Shown here: in pieces, positions 1 to 9,577 of the stretch
How positions within the stretch are numbered: the first letter of the stretch is position 1
Layout: each line of letters opens with the position of its first letter
Source: Dictyobacter vulcani
GTDB lineage: Bacteria > Chloroflexota > Ktedonobacteria > Ktedonobacterales > Ktedonobacteraceae
NCBI RefSeq assembly: GCF_008974265.1
Contig: NZ_BKZW01000001.1
Coordinates: 1,736,001 to 1,800,000 of the forward strand
Length of the DNA stretch: 64,000 nt
Direction: 5' to 3'
Translations under genes and position numbers: made by a program
The notes under the pieces: model-generated
Told to the model about the DNA's origin: nothing
Seen by the model: the letters and a program-made list of their open reading frames with translations, nothing else
Databases searched by the model: none

Positions 1-551
1 ATACAGATGCGCTGGGACTCCTTTATGCACTGCACGAACATGGTCTGGGCGTGATGCATCAGCAAAAAGTTTCGTTAAAAGGCCATACCGCCATCCTGTT
101 AGGAGCCGGTGGGGCGGCTCGTGCAGCAGCGTTCGCATTGGTCGAGGCAGGAATTGAACAACTTATTATCCTTAATCGCCATATGGAGCGTGCCCAGATG
201 CTGGCGGCTGATCTGCTTCAATACTATGATCGGCCAATCTTTACCTTAAATGATCCTTCCTTCCTGATACCACGTAGCTCGTCGATCATTATTAATGCAA
301 CGTCTGTAGGGCTACACGAAGATATCAGTCCATTACCCCCCGAGATCCTCTCGCACTTTGATCCGGATACCTTTATCTATGATATGATCTATAATCCTTC
401 ACAGACCTTTTTACTCTGTCAGGCACGCCTGATGGGCTTTGAGACCGCCAATGGACTCTCGATGCTCCTCCACCAGGGAGCCCTGGCCTTTACACTCTGG
501 ACCAATCAACCAGCTCCGCTTGAGGTGATGCGCCAATCATTAATCATTTAA
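1..551 (+). CDS. aroE: Shikimate dehydrogenase, C-terminal part (cut by left edge)
   Basis: The product reduces 3-dehydroshikimate to shikimate with NADPH in aromatic amino-acid synthesis in the cytosol. The frame is open from base 3 and begins T-D-A-L-G, which matches the NTD-x-x-G substrate/catalytic motif of AroE, so the N-terminal domain lies outside the window. The Rossmann nucleotide-binding loop GAGGAARA follows, then NRH as the NADP-phosphate selecting stretch, the N-A-T-S-V-G motif, and the late D-M-I-Y-N-P and G-L-S-M-L-L-x-Q-G motifs typical of the C-terminal end. An internal ATG at 51 is not a real start because homology extends upstream of it. The next gene converges from the other strand 95 bp away. 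Confidence 0.93.
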   Translation, partial: TDALGLLYALHEHGLGVMHQQKVSLKGHTAILLGAGGAARAAAFALVEAGIEQLIILNRHMERAQMLAADLLQYYDRPIFTLNDPSFLIPRSSSIIINATSVGLHEDISPLPPEILSHFDPDTFIYDMIYNPSQTFLLCQARLMGFETANGLSMLLHQGALAFTLWTNQPAPLEVMRQSLII

Positions 552-646
552 CGCTCTGGTTCACGTGCGAGTATCCTCGTGGAGGGTAATCTTCTCTTTT
601 TCTGTGAACACTGTCACATTTGTTTATGTTCACTTTGACCTATGCC

Positions 647-3037
647 TTAATTGTCTATGGAATCGTACTGTATGGTTCCATTATTGACGATACTGATCTG
701 ATAGATTTTGCGACCGGGAAAAGCTTGATGGAGTTGTGCATATTGGGCGGGCTCACCGGCCAATGCATAGATCACATCGTTGTGCAGAACAGGATCATTA
801 ATGGGGAAAAGCACCATCTGATAGAAGACATAGTTGTTGGTCACCACAATGGCATGATGAAATTGAGGTTGATAGATTGCAGCCATGTCAATCTGATAGT
901 TGGCGGGTAATCCATTATAATCTTTATGCACTTCTATCTGACGTGGCAAGAAGTACAACAGGTTGCATGCCAGTAGACTGCCCACCAGCAAGACTGTGCT
1001 CAGGCTCCAGCGCGGTGCTGCGAGGGAGACGTGATTGGTGGCGGTATCCTTACTCCACTGAACGATACTATGACCCGGCTTTCGTCCCAGCGCGGCCAGC
1101 GTTACAATTCCCCTTGCCGTCAAACCCAGGAGAAACGGTAAGGTCTCAAACAGGTAGCGCGGTCCCAGGTAGATGCCATGATAAAAGTATCCAATATAAG
1201 CTCCCGCCATAAGCACCAGACACAGTAACAGCAACCAATCAATTAATCTGGCTTGCCGGGTAAGAAAAGGGATCGCCATAAATGCCAGGGTGGTATAAAA
1301 AGGCCAGCCGTAGAGATCAATAGCCAGACTGGTTAAATTCTCGTCAAGATTAACCAGACCAGCCGCCAGGGTATGTTGACCATAAAAACCAATGCCGCTG
1401 CCAAATCCCCAGGTATCGGGCGCATAAAACAGGCTCCGTGGTGAGAGCAATGGATCATGGGTGAGCAGTTGATTGAAACCCAGGCTGATACCAACAAAGC
1501 AGAGGGCAAGACCCAGAGCAACCAGGAAAGGTAGCCACCAACGCCGCCAGGACAGGCGAACCTGTGACCAACAAAGATAGATGCTGATCGCTGTAACCAG
1601 TACGATCCATAAAACACCAACCAGGTCACGTGTTAATGCAGCCAGGCCAAAGCACATGGTGGCTAGCCAGATGTTCCAGGCAGCTCCGCCTTGAAGGAAG
1701 CGCAACAATGCCCACCATCCCCAGACCAGATAGAAAAGAGCAATGGCATGGCTGAGATAGCTGGCGGCCAGATAACTATAAAAAGGCGAGAGGGTACCAA
1801 GTATCACGGCTAAGGTTGCGACCTGCCGATTATAGAGACGGGCCAGAATCAAGCCAATACCCAGCAAGGACAATGTGCCACACACTGGTTCAACCATCCA
1901 GGGATGTCCCAGCCACATACCAGGCATCAGTGTCAGGGCTGTACCTGGTGGATACTGGGCAAACCATTGTCCGCCATATTGCAACATAAAAGGACCTGGA
2001 AAAAGTGAGGCCGCCGGTGGTAGTGGAGCACTCAGCTGGCCATGCGCATACATTTTGGCGGCAAAAAAATAGGCATTGGCATCATAGATATGTGGCATGC
2101 CATGATATTGCACCCTGGCAATCCACAGGATAAAGCAGAGGGAGCCAATCAGACACAGCAGTCCTGATGGGTGTATAGCGGTGGTCAGGGCCTCCCATAC
2201 TCTCCTCACGGCATTTTTGTTTTGAACTGATTGACGCAGGATGGCATGTTCATTCTTATATGATCTCAAAAATTGCCAGCGGCCAGTTGCTTGTTTATTC
2301 AGAAGGGCAATCACACTATCTCCAACTATGACCAGCATCAATAAAGCCAGGGACCATAACAGGGTGCGAATAATAAAGCTAATCACCATGGCAGCAAAAG
2401 GCAAAGGATCTTGCGGAAAATAAGTTCGTCCAATCTCTTTCTCGTTAAACAGATCAGGAGAATTGTGGATTACGTTAATAAAACGATCATTACGATTTAA
2501 GGTGATATGCACGCTTGAATGGTCTGCCAGCACCAGATTAAGTGTACGCGGCGTCTCAGGACGTTGTAACTGGACATGGATATTCAAAACCGCCTCGCCT
2601 GATAGTGGAATAGGAACCCCTGGTTTCAACGGAATTGTATGTATTTGAGCTTTATGCGGTTGCTCTATTTGTAGATCACGCCATAAACTGGTTCCATCCA
2701 GATCTCGCATCCAGGCTTGAAAACGGTAGTAGGGTGAGCTAGCAATATGTTGGAAATAAGTGGGATCCAGGCTGAAATTATTCGTGCTATCGGTCCCATC
2801 CATCTGATACTCATGCAGGACCGGATCCTCATCTGCAAAGATAAGATATTGAGGTGTTCCAACCTTCCCAACGTTAAGCGTCGTAGTTCCCACGCGCACT
2901 TGCAAAGATTGATGACGTATCTCCAACGTAACAGGAACAGTAATGTGATAACATACCCGATCGAGCAAGCATAAAAATATCGTAAGTAATAGCAGCCCGG
3001 CGACCTTCCGCCATCCATACGTTGAAAACCACTGCAT
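647..3037 (-). CDS. Multi-pass membrane glycosyltransferase (GT-C fold, GT39/ArnT-like)
   Basis: The 796-residue protein starts with one membrane segment (about residues 12-30), followed by a roughly 180-residue soluble, probably extracytoplasmic region. A further ten or so hydrophobic segments follow, beginning near residue 215. The stretch Y-D-A-N-A-Y-F-F-A-A-K-M-Y and the following loop with Q-Y-P-P-G-T-A resemble the first-loop acidic region of polyprenyl-phosphate-sugar-dependent GT-C transferases (PMT/ArnT/GT39). Such enzymes move a sugar from a lipid carrier to a protein or lipid on the outer face of the membrane. The acceptor cannot be told. The ATG has no strong ribosome site. The gene is divergent from the FAH gene and looks monocistronic. 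Confidence 0.7.
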   Translation of the reverse strand: MQWFSTYGWRKVAGLLLLTIFLCLLDRVCYHITVPVTLEIRHQSLQVRVGTTTLNVGKVGTPQYLIFADEDPVLHEYQMDGTDSTNNFSLDPTYFQHIASSPYYRFQAWMRDLDGTSLWRDLQIEQPHKAQIHTIPLKPGVPIPLSGEAVLNIHVQLQRPETPRTLNLVLADHSSVHITLNRNDRFINVIHNSPDLFNEKEIGRTYFPQDPLPFAAMVISFIIRTLLWSLALLMLVIVGDSVIALLNKQATGRWQFLRSYKNEHAILRQSVQNKNAVRRVWEALTTAIHPSGLLCLIGSLCFILWIARVQYHGMPHIYDANAYFFAAKMYAHGQLSAPLPPAASLFPGPFMLQYGGQWFAQYPPGTALTLMPGMWLGHPWMVEPVCGTLSLLGIGLILARLYNRQVATLAVILGTLSPFYSYLAASYLSHAIALFYLVWGWWALLRFLQGGAAWNIWLATMCFGLAALTRDLVGVLWIVLVTAISIYLCWSQVRLSWRRWWLPFLVALGLALCFVGISLGFNQLLTHDPLLSPRSLFYAPDTWGFGSGIGFYGQHTLAAGLVNLDENLTSLAIDLYGWPFYTTLAFMAIPFLTRQARLIDWLLLLCLVLMAGAYIGYFYHGIYLGPRYLFETLPFLLGLTARGIVTLAALGRKPGHSIVQWSKDTATNHVSLAAPRWSLSTVLLVGSLLACNLLYFLPRQIEVHKDYNGLPANYQIDMAAIYQPQFHHAIVVTNNYVFYQMVLFPINDPVLHNDVIYALAGEPAQYAQLHQAFPGRKIYQISIVNNGTIQYDSIDN

Positions 3038-3282
3038 ATAACATTATTTCTCTAAAATAGATTCCATAATTAAGCCACACAAGCCTGTGATTGAGATCAA
3101 CTATTCAACCCATCCACATGCGCGCATCATTATATGCATGAATAGTTGAGTCTGTCAAAAAAGGATAGTGAGCATTTTACTGCCGGGGTGTGCTCAAGAG
3201 TGACCGCCTCAGATATTGTAGAATGAGTGATACCATTCCTACCTGCCAGGTAGCAACAAGCGTTAAAAGGAGATATGTTTTC

Positions 3283-4203
3283 GTGAGATTGGTCAGCTTT
3301 TTTAATCAGACAAATAACACCATCCGTCCCGGGCTTGTAGAGCAAGAGGTGGTTATCGATATCCAGCATGCTAAAAAACTTCTTCAGCTCACAGTGCCGG
3401 ATTCGATCCAGGAAATTATTGAACACTATGCCACTGCACACAAGGATTTACAGTTCATTGCTGAAACAGCCAGACAGGGAAGGCTGAATGAGGCTAGTTA
3501 TACCCTCAAGGATGTGAGTTTAACTGCTCCTATTCCCCGTCCGCGCAAAAATATTATGTGTCTGGCAGTCAACTATACAGAACATGCGAAAGAGACGGCT
3601 GCCTTGCGTGAGCATGGTGGTAAAGCCCCAACGCAACCAGTCATGTTTACCAAGGCACCCACCAGCGTCAATGGTCCATATGGCAACATCGTCATTAATC
3701 CAGCGGTCTCACAGCAGATTGACTGGGAAGTTGAGCTTGGTGTCATCATCGGAAAAAAAGGCATCAATATTCATGAAGATGAGGCCATGAACTATGTCTT
3801 TGGCTATACGGTGCTAAATGATGTGACGGCCCGTGACCTGCAGTCCCGCCATAAGCAGTTCTTTAAAGGCAAAAGCCTGGATGGCTCGTGTCCGATGGGA
3901 CCCTGTATCGTGACGGCGGACGAGATCAGCGATCCGCACAATCTGGCTTTGCGCTTGCGGGTAAATGGAGAAATCAAACAGGATGGCAATACCACACAGA
4001 TGATTTTCTCTATTCCTGATATGATTGCTACCCTCTCACTGGGCATGACACTGGAGCCCGGAGATATCATCGCGACTGGTACACCCAGCGGTGTGGGTTT
4101 CTCACGCGTCCCACCCGAATTTCTACAGCCCGGCGACATCATGGAATCCGAGGTTGAAGGAATCGGCACGCTACGTAATCCCATTGTAAGTAGCCAGCAG
4201 TAG
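3283..4203 (+). CDS. Fumarylacetoacetate hydrolase family protein
   Basis: FAH-family enzymes hydrolyse or decarboxylate acylpyruvate-like intermediates at the end of aromatic catabolism. The sequence has the N-terminal cap (R-L-V-S-F-F), then the core motifs N-Y-T-E-H-A, P-V-M-F-T-K-A-P-T-S, D-W-E-V-E-L-G-V-I-I-G, V-L-N-D-V-T-A-R-D-L-Q and G-T-P-S-G-V-G. The acidic residues of D-W-E-V-E-L are the usual divalent-metal ligands. I chose the GTG at 3283 because AAAAGGAG lies 10 bases upstream and the family homology begins there; an ATG at 3190 in the same frame would add 31 unrelated residues. It converges on a ring-cleavage dioxygenase, which fits a small aromatic-degradation locus, although the exact substrate is unknown. 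Confidence 0.9.
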   Translation: MRLVSFFNQTNNTIRPGLVEQEVVIDIQHAKKLLQLTVPDSIQEIIEHYATAHKDLQFIAETARQGRLNEASYTLKDVSLTAPIPRPRKNIMCLAVNYTEHAKETAALREHGGKAPTQPVMFTKAPTSVNGPYGNIVINPAVSQQIDWEVELGVIIGKKGINIHEDEAMNYVFGYTVLNDVTARDLQSRHKQFFKGKSLDGSCPMGPCIVTADEISDPHNLALRLRVNGEIKQDGNTTQMIFSIPDMIATLSLGMTLEPGDIIATGTPSGVGFSRVPPEFLQPGDIMESEVEGIGTLRNPIVSSQQ

Positions 4204-4220
4204 AATAACGCTACAGCAAA

Positions 4221-4249
4221 AAGAGGTCGTCCGTAGTTGGCGACCTCTT
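4221..4249. terminator. Shared terminator hairpin between convergent genes
   Basis: A perfect 9-bp stem (AAGAGGTCG with CGACCTCTT) encloses an 11-base loop. It sits between the stop of the FAH gene and the stop of the dioxygenase gene and has A and T residues on both sides, so it can act in both directions. Confidence 0.65.
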
Positions 4250-4274
4250 AACAATACTTTTTCTGTACTCTCGG

Positions 4275-5231
4275 TTAGACCTGGACCTCTTCACGCAGCC
4301 ATGATGGCAGCATCCCCCAGACATTCAGGGCCATAGCCCGCGTATGCCAGAGACGTGGTGGTGTGGTTACGTCTCGATCATAGTATTGCTGCATACCAGT
4401 AGACAATTCAATATGAATGCCATCAGCATCCACACAGCGAATAAAGAGATCACCACTGGCTCCATGGCGTCCAGGACCCCAGACCAGAGGGATCTGCTGT
4501 TGACTTAAGCGGTCAGCCCAATGCAATAGCTCGTTGCCATCGGCAACGTTGAAACCGATATGGTCAATGCCTGGTTTGCCTTGCAGCAGCATCAATGTAT
4601 GGTGGTTTTGATTACAGCGTAACCAGGCGCGCTCACGTAACAACCAGTCTGAAATATCAAAACCCAGAGCTTCCGTATAAAACTCTACCATGGACTCCAG
4701 ATGGGAAGTGTATAACGCGATATGTTGGAGTCCTTGTGGTCGCCAGCCCGCGCCACGGTTATGGGTTTGGGGAAGCAATGCATCCGCCCGGGCGGCGATT
4801 TCGATACGGTTCCCATCAGGATCACTAAACCAGAGCGTATCGCTCAGGTCTGTGTCTCCATCACGTGGCTGCAGGTTTAGATCGACACCAGCCATTTTGA
4901 GGCGTGCCGCCAATGCAGCCAGTTCAGCATCACTATCAACTTCAAAGGAAAGGTGATGAAGAGGCGTCTTCTGTACAGGTCGACGACCATTAGTGGCGGT
5001 CGGACGGTTATCATTAAAAAATCCCAGGCTATGGAACTCTTCACCCAGACCCAGGAATACGTTTGCGTCCTCTAATTCAACATCATCATCTGTCGTACTC
5101 TCAACAGTTGAGCGCACATCCAGCCCCAGGACCTGATGGTAGAAACGTGCCTCTGCGGGCACATCTGTCGTCCATATACCAACATGTGCCAGGCGCTTTA
5201 CCTTTACCTTCTGTATCTGCTGGTTGCTCAC
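4275..5231 (-). CDS. VOC-fold extradiol ring-cleavage dioxygenase (catechol 2,3-dioxygenase-like)
   Basis: The 318-residue protein consists of two vicinal-oxygen-chelate domains, as in type I extradiol dioxygenases, which open catechol rings next to the hydroxyl pair using Fe(II). Domain 1 begins K-R-L-A-H-V-G-I-W-T. Domain 2 carries the expected metal ligands: His in L-Q-H-I-A-L-Y-T-S, His in I-D-H-I-G-F-N-V, and Glu in G-I-H-I-E-L-S-T-G. The start is a GTG with GAGGAGG about 7 bases upstream. It converges on the FAH-family gene; both activities occur in the same meta-cleavage type of pathway. The real substrate could also be a non-aromatic VOC ligand. Confidence 0.85.
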   Translation of the reverse strand: MSNQQIQKVKVKRLAHVGIWTTDVPAEARFYHQVLGLDVRSTVESTTDDDVELEDANVFLGLGEEFHSLGFFNDNRPTATNGRRPVQKTPLHHLSFEVDSDAELAALAARLKMAGVDLNLQPRDGDTDLSDTLWFSDPDGNRIEIAARADALLPQTHNRGAGWRPQGLQHIALYTSHLESMVEFYTEALGFDISDWLLRERAWLRCNQNHHTLMLLQGKPGIDHIGFNVADGNELLHWADRLSQQQIPLVWGPGRHGASGDLFIRCVDADGIHIELSTGMQQYYDRDVTTPPRLWHTRAMALNVWGMLPSWLREEVQV

Positions 5232-5383
5232 GGGAGCCTCCTCAATTACCTATCTGCTGCTACGTGCATAAAATCTGCCTGTTATCATACTTCTCTCATA
5301 TAGATAGGTCAATAAAATGAGCCGAAGGTCATAGGTATAGCTTAACCTGACCAGAATACTGACAAATGCGTATTTTTAGTCCA

Positions 5384-6130
5384 CTATAGGGTTGCGATAT
5401 TTTTGTTTCTTACTCGAGCATCTATATCTTTCGTATTCGTTGCTTGAGGCTTGATATCCAGAAAATGTTTGACATTCGTAGAGGATAAATCTATTGTCTC
5501 CAGGACGCGTATGAGTGGCGTATCTGGAATAGGCATTGGCGTCTCAGGAAAACTAAAAAATCCTGAAGCCTGGGTCTGTGGAATACGCTGACCAATATTC
5601 GTGGCTTGCAGTGATTGACTGATCTTTGAAATGGGTATACCAGCAAACGATGAATTGACCACATGCATAAATGGCTGAGATGGCTTATGCTGCTGCTTGC
5701 GCTCGGTCCTGATATAATCAACCACAGCTGTTGTAGCCACACACAGTGCAGCAAACAAGACAAATGTTATCCAGTGATGGAGTAACATTACCCAATCATA
5801 GATAGCTGTCAGCACAAAGGCTACACCAATCACAGTAAAGACAATTCCTCCCTGTACGATACGACTTAACGTCATATATCGGGAGACTACATACATAGCA
5901 TGTATACGTAAAAGACCAAGCGTATCAATCCAATTGATGCCGGTCATAATCACCAGTCGACGTTGCTGCGCCGCCTGATTCGTGTGCACACAACGCTGCA
6001 TACTGACAGGCCAGATGGCTTTGCTTGCACCTGGATGGAGCTGATAGCGCCCCTTATGTGTACGGAGCATTCTGGGCTCTCGTAAACCCCTACTCACCAC
6101 CTTATACCTCGGTAGAAATGACTGAAGCAT
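5384..6130 (-). CDS. Hypothetical membrane protein with two membrane segments
   Basis: I do not recognise this 248-residue protein. It has a basic N-terminal region of about 85 residues, two adjacent hydrophobic segments at about residues 93-112 and 117-137 (G-G-I-V-F-T-V-I-G-V-A-F and W-I-T-F-V-L-F-A-A-L), and a polar tail of about 105 residues. The layout suggests both ends face the cytoplasm. The ATG at 6130 has AAGGAA about 8 bases upstream. It is followed by no close neighbour on the same strand and preceded by a 1-kb gap, so it is probably a single-gene unit. Confidence 0.55.
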   Translation of the reverse strand: MLQSFLPRYKVVSRGLREPRMLRTHKGRYQLHPGASKAIWPVSMQRCVHTNQAAQQRRLVIMTGINWIDTLGLLRIHAMYVVSRYMTLSRIVQGGIVFTVIGVAFVLTAIYDWVMLLHHWITFVLFAALCVATTAVVDYIRTERKQQHKPSQPFMHVVNSSFAGIPISKISQSLQATNIGQRIPQTQASGFFSFPETPMPIPDTPLIRVLETIDLSSTNVKHFLDIKPQATNTKDIDARVRNKNIATL

Positions 6131-7148
6131 AGCGACAATTCCTTTCGCAGCCTGTCTCTTCGGTTGATTGAAAGGCGCGTAACCAAAGAATCAAACATTA
6201 CTGCGCATACCTTTTGCCAGATTTATCACTACACGAACGTAAAACGTCCTGAATGGTACAGATATAATTGCTCTATTAAACGCAAGAGATAGCTATTCAT
6301 AATGCTCATCGACGGGATAATCCTGCGCGCTCTCATACTATACATCGTAACTAGCTGCATAAGGCTTATTCTCATATCGCTATGGTATTAACTTCCTATC
6401 GCGCCAATGAAGTGCCGGCATACACCGGACAACTCCAGTGCCAGGTGTCAAAACATATTCACCATACGCCCGACCCGGCCAGGGGAAAATAGTTGTAGTG
6501 CTGTACACAGAACCTTTTCTGTTGCTATAACGCCACTTCCCAACAACCACACTCCATATCACAGTCCTCTTGACGAAGCTGTCCGACTATCACTGATACC
6601 ACTATCACCACCCAACACTACCAATCAGCAATAGGGCTAGACATCCTGTCAGAAAAACTGGTTATAGAACAAACAGGGATTCACTGTACGCATATACAAC
6701 AAGCTGGTGAGCTTTGAGAAAGAGGGAAGTTAAAATGGCGACCGGCAAAAACTGGCAGGACATTTCCCCTTCGACTTTCCCATATCAACCCTTGTCCAAT
6801 GTACGGCTGCAACGTCTCTATCCCGGCACTTCACTGACGCGCTAGCCCGCTGACTTCCAGTTTGCTTTCTCTACAGAGAAATGCTGCATCCAGAAAACAA
6901 ATCTGTAATCATGTTAGTTATTATACACCGATATACGCATAATACAAGTTAAAAAGCCATAAAGATCAAGATAATGATGAAAAATACAGAAGACTGATTC
7001 TTCGTTGCTTATGCACACATCTCAACATCAATATATACAAGATGTACCATATGCAGGTGAAAAGAGGAAAACAAGCTCGGAGAGCGTGGAGCATCCGAAA
7101 AGGGTGCCCCCGCGTAGGAGTTGCGCCGTTAGCACAAAAAATTATTGC
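6131..7148. other. Long intergenic region without a supported gene
   Basis: About 1 kb between the hypothetical membrane protein and minE. The open frames here (for example 6407-6634) are rich in rare residue runs, lack ribosome sites and resemble no family. It should hold the promoter of the leftward gene at 6130. I see no RNA gene or repeat. Confidence 0.5.
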
Positions 7149-7496
7149 TTATGCTTGCTCATCGTCTGTCGTATCGACATGCACGGTCCCATGAAGCACA
7201 TTCGAGTTCGGGGTATGCGAAGGCGGATCCCACTCAAACGTTATTTTTTCGCGTTTGATGGGCATGTTGGCCAATAACTTTTCCGCACCACCTTCATGCG
7301 CCAGATTAACCTGCACCTGATCTTCATCAATGGCCAGACGACGTGAAACGACCGACAGAATTTCACCACGAATAAGCTCTAATAATTCAGGATTCAGCTT
7401 GAGACGATCATGCGCCAGCACGACCTTCAAACGCTCTTTGGCGACCTCACCAGGGCTGGGCTTTTTCTTGCCAGCCATAAATTCAAAAACACCCAT
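7149..7496 (-). CDS. minE: Cell division topological specificity factor MinE
   Basis: MinE stimulates the MinD ATPase and drives Min oscillation or ring formation at the membrane, which confines Z-ring assembly to mid-cell. The 115-residue product has an N-terminal membrane-targeting/anti-MinCD stretch (M-G-V-F-E-F, then A-K-E-R-L-K-V-V-L-A-H-D-R) and the topological specificity domain with L-x-L-I-R-G-E-I-L-S-V-V-S-R. The C-terminal tail of about 30 residues is longer than in E. coli. I chose the ATG at 7496 because GGAGGGGGC lies just upstream; a longer frame to 7556 would overlap minD by 47 bases and adds no homology. It is the last gene of minC-minD-minE. Confidence 0.93.
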   Translation of the reverse strand: MGVFEFMAGKKKPSPGEVAKERLKVVLAHDRLKLNPELLELIRGEILSVVSRRLAIDEDQVQVNLAHEGGAEKLLANMPIKREKITFEWDPPSHTPNSNVLHGTVHVDTTDDEQA

Positions 7497-7509
7497 TGTT
7501 TGCCCCCTC

Positions 7510-8346
7510 CTAAGAAGACTGAGAGCGTACAGGTTTCTCGCCCAATGCAGGACCAAATCCCATTAAGCGACGTAGTCGTTCCAGTAGGGATGTTGATTCT
7601 ACCAGATCATCTAACGGTACCTCTTCACCCAGGATGCGTTGGGCGGCGTGCGTAAAGGCGCGACCGGCCCGGGTACGTTTATCATAGACAGCAGGCTCAC
7701 CTTTGTTGGTGGCGATGATGATCGCTTCATCCTCTGGTACCACACCCAGTAAGTCGATGCTCAGAACTTCTAACACGTCGGTCACAGCCATCATGTCGCC
7801 ACGCTTCACCATCTCCGCGCGCAGACGATTCAAGATGAGCCGGGGTTCTGGCTTTCCAGCGGCTTCTACCAGACCAATAATGCGGTCGGCATCGCGCACT
7901 GAGGCCATTTCCGGGTTGGCAACAATGATGATCTCATCAGCTCCGACAATCGAGTTACGGAATCCCTGCTCGATGCCAGCAGGCGAATCGATCAGCACAA
8001 AATCAAATTCCTGGCGCAACTGTTGGCAAAGTTGCTCCATCTGCACACTATTCACCGCATTTTTATCGCGTGTCTGTGCAGCAGGCAATAAATACAGTTC
8101 TTCCTGGCGTTTATCTTTAATTAAAGCTTGACGCAGACGACACTGCCCCTCGACAACATCTACCAGATCATAGACAATGTGATTCTCTAAACCCAGGACG
8201 GCATCCAGATTGCGCAATCCGATATCACCGTCGATAACAACGACCTTTTTCCCTTGCATCGCCAAAGCGGTCCCTAAATTCGCAGTCGTTGTGGTTTTGC
8301 CCACCCCGCCTTTTCCCGATGTAATAGTGATTACCCGGCTATCCAT
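7510..8346 (-). CDS. minD: Septum-site determining ATPase MinD
   Basis: MinD is a ParA-type ATPase that dimerises on the membrane with ATP and recruits MinC and MinE. The deviant Walker A loop is G-K-G-G-V-G-K-T near residue 11, the switch I region is D-G-D-I-G-L-R-N-L-D, and switch II is D-S-P-A-G-I-E. The C-terminus has an amphipathic helix (L-L-E-R-L-R-R-L-M-G-F) of the MinD membrane-targeting type, followed by about a dozen extra residues. Length (278) is close to the family norm. It lies between minC and minE with a gap of 13 bases to minE, and all three are probably cotranscribed. Confidence 0.97.
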   Translation of the reverse strand: MDSRVITITSGKGGVGKTTTTANLGTALAMQGKKVVVIDGDIGLRNLDAVLGLENHIVYDLVDVVEGQCRLRQALIKDKRQEELYLLPAAQTRDKNAVNSVQMEQLCQQLRQEFDFVLIDSPAGIEQGFRNSIVGADEIIIVANPEMASVRDADRIIGLVEAAGKPEPRLILNRLRAEMVKRGDMMAVTDVLEVLSIDLLGVVPEDEAIIIATNKGEPAVYDKRTRAGRAFTHAAQRILGEEVPLDDLVESTSLLERLRRLMGFGPALGEKPVRSQSS

Positions 8347-8470
8347 GCTATACTCCCTCTGAAGAACTTTTCAGGCTGCTGTATTGGCTCATACAGTCTT
8401 TTAGTATATCACGAACTTTTGACTGAAGTAGATACGTGTCATCCAACTTCACGAATACAGCATCGGCACA

Positions 8471-9322
8471 TTATTTGCGAGGAGGCCGTCCACTCACCCA
8501 GGTCTCAACAACAATTTGTCCCTGGCGAATAGTGGCAACTTCTGGGCGGGGCTGCGCTTCAAAGCCTTCGGGAGGACGAGAGAGCAAATGAGCTATACGC
8601 AACTGCACCGGTGATAATTGCAAGGAACAGACAATCGCATTCTCATTATCTGGATAGCCCGCATGTACCATGCCACGCAATACACCCCAGACAATAATAT
8701 CCCCCCCAGCCACAATCTCCGCACCTGGATTGACATCACCCAGAACAACCACGTTGCTCTGATGATGAATAGCCTGTCCTGAACGCACCGTGCGTCGCAA
8801 AAAGAGAGTATCCATAGAGTCACGTGCATCTTTCTGCACCTGCCCATTCTGTTCTACTGGAGTCGGTGCTATTGGAGTTGATGCTATCTGAGTCGGTACT
8901 ATTGGAGTGGGGGCAATCTCTTTTGTTACGGTTGCTTCTATGCCAGTATCTGGAGAAGGAAGAGAAATTGTCCTGGCTGCGCGACGTTTGTCGGCGACAG
9001 TCTCAACCGCGGAAACTGACATGTGGTAACGCGCCAGCAAATCTTCCAGTTGCACACGCTCATTATTGCGTAGAGACCGCTGCGTTGTATCGACGGTAAG
9101 AGATGCTCCTCGAAAAAAAGAGGGTGACTCCGCGAGCCGACCTGCCAGCGCAGCAATTAAATCACTAAAGGGGGTCGCTGGTTCTAGCGTTAGAAGCAGG
9201 CCATTACGGGTTCCCTTGATTGCTATATGTCCTGTCACAGACTGGATTTCCTCCTTGTGCAGCCTGTCTGTATCTACATATGACCGTGCCGTCGACGCTT
9301 CTTTACCTGAATTATCTCCCAT
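8471..9322 (-). CDS. minC: Septum site-determining protein MinC
   Basis: MinC blocks FtsZ polymerisation wherever MinD places it. The N-terminal domain (about residues 27-120) is divergent. The C-terminal beta-helix domain (about 180-260) is clear: V-R-S-G-Q-A-I, then V-V-V-L-G-D-V-N-P-G-A-E-I-V-A-G-G-D-I-I-V-W-G, which are the G-D-V and G-D-I-x-V-x-G repeats of MinC. A Pro/Thr-rich linker encoded by a 30-bp tandem repeat joins them. I chose the ATG at 9322; the open frame continues to 9457, but the extra 45 residues are hydrophobic and unlike MinC. The ribosome site is weak at either start, so the start is less sure than the identity. First gene of the min operon. Confidence 0.9.
   Translation of the reverse strand: MGDNSGKEASTARSYVDTDRLHKEEIQSVTGHIAIKGTRNGLLLTLEPATPFSDLIAALAGRLAESPSFFRGASLTVDTTQRSLRNNERVQLEDLLARYHMSVSAVETVADKRRAARTISLPSPDTGIEATVTKEIAPTPIVPTQIASTPIAPTPVEQNGQVQKDARDSMDTLFLRRTVRSGQAIHHQSNVVVLGDVNPGAEIVAGGDIIVWGVLRGMVHAGYPDNENAIVCSLQLSPVQLRIAHLLSRPPEGFEAQPRPEVATIRQGQIVVETWVSGRPPRK
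8849..8908 (-). repeat. 30-bp tandem repeat (two copies) in the minC linker
   Basis: Two adjoining 30-base units (8849-8878 and 8879-8908) share the blocks AGTCGGT and CTATTGGAGT and differ at several positions. They encode TPIVPTQIAS and TPIAPTPVEQ in the flexible linker between the two MinC domains, so copy number may vary without loss of frame. Confidence 0.6.
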
Positions 9323-9577
9323 ACCTTTTGATCCCCATATGTGCCGGAAGCTGGACGAATATAATGATACAGTGGTAACAATGAATATCGTACATATGTG
9401 TAGATACATATGCACCCTGATATCATACAGTATAAACACATGACTTTCAAAACACAATAGGTCCTGCCTGCCACTAGCCTGATATGTTCAAGTTGACTTG
9501 TTCAACCATTCCAGAATTTTCGCAGTATACTATGCATAAGCAACCGTCAGGACGAGCAATAAGAAAGGAGGAGGAAA

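Noticed and set aside
6407..7277. Small open frames at 6407-6634 and 7005-7277
   Set aside because: No ribosome sites, no family resemblance, and the second overlaps minE on the other strand.
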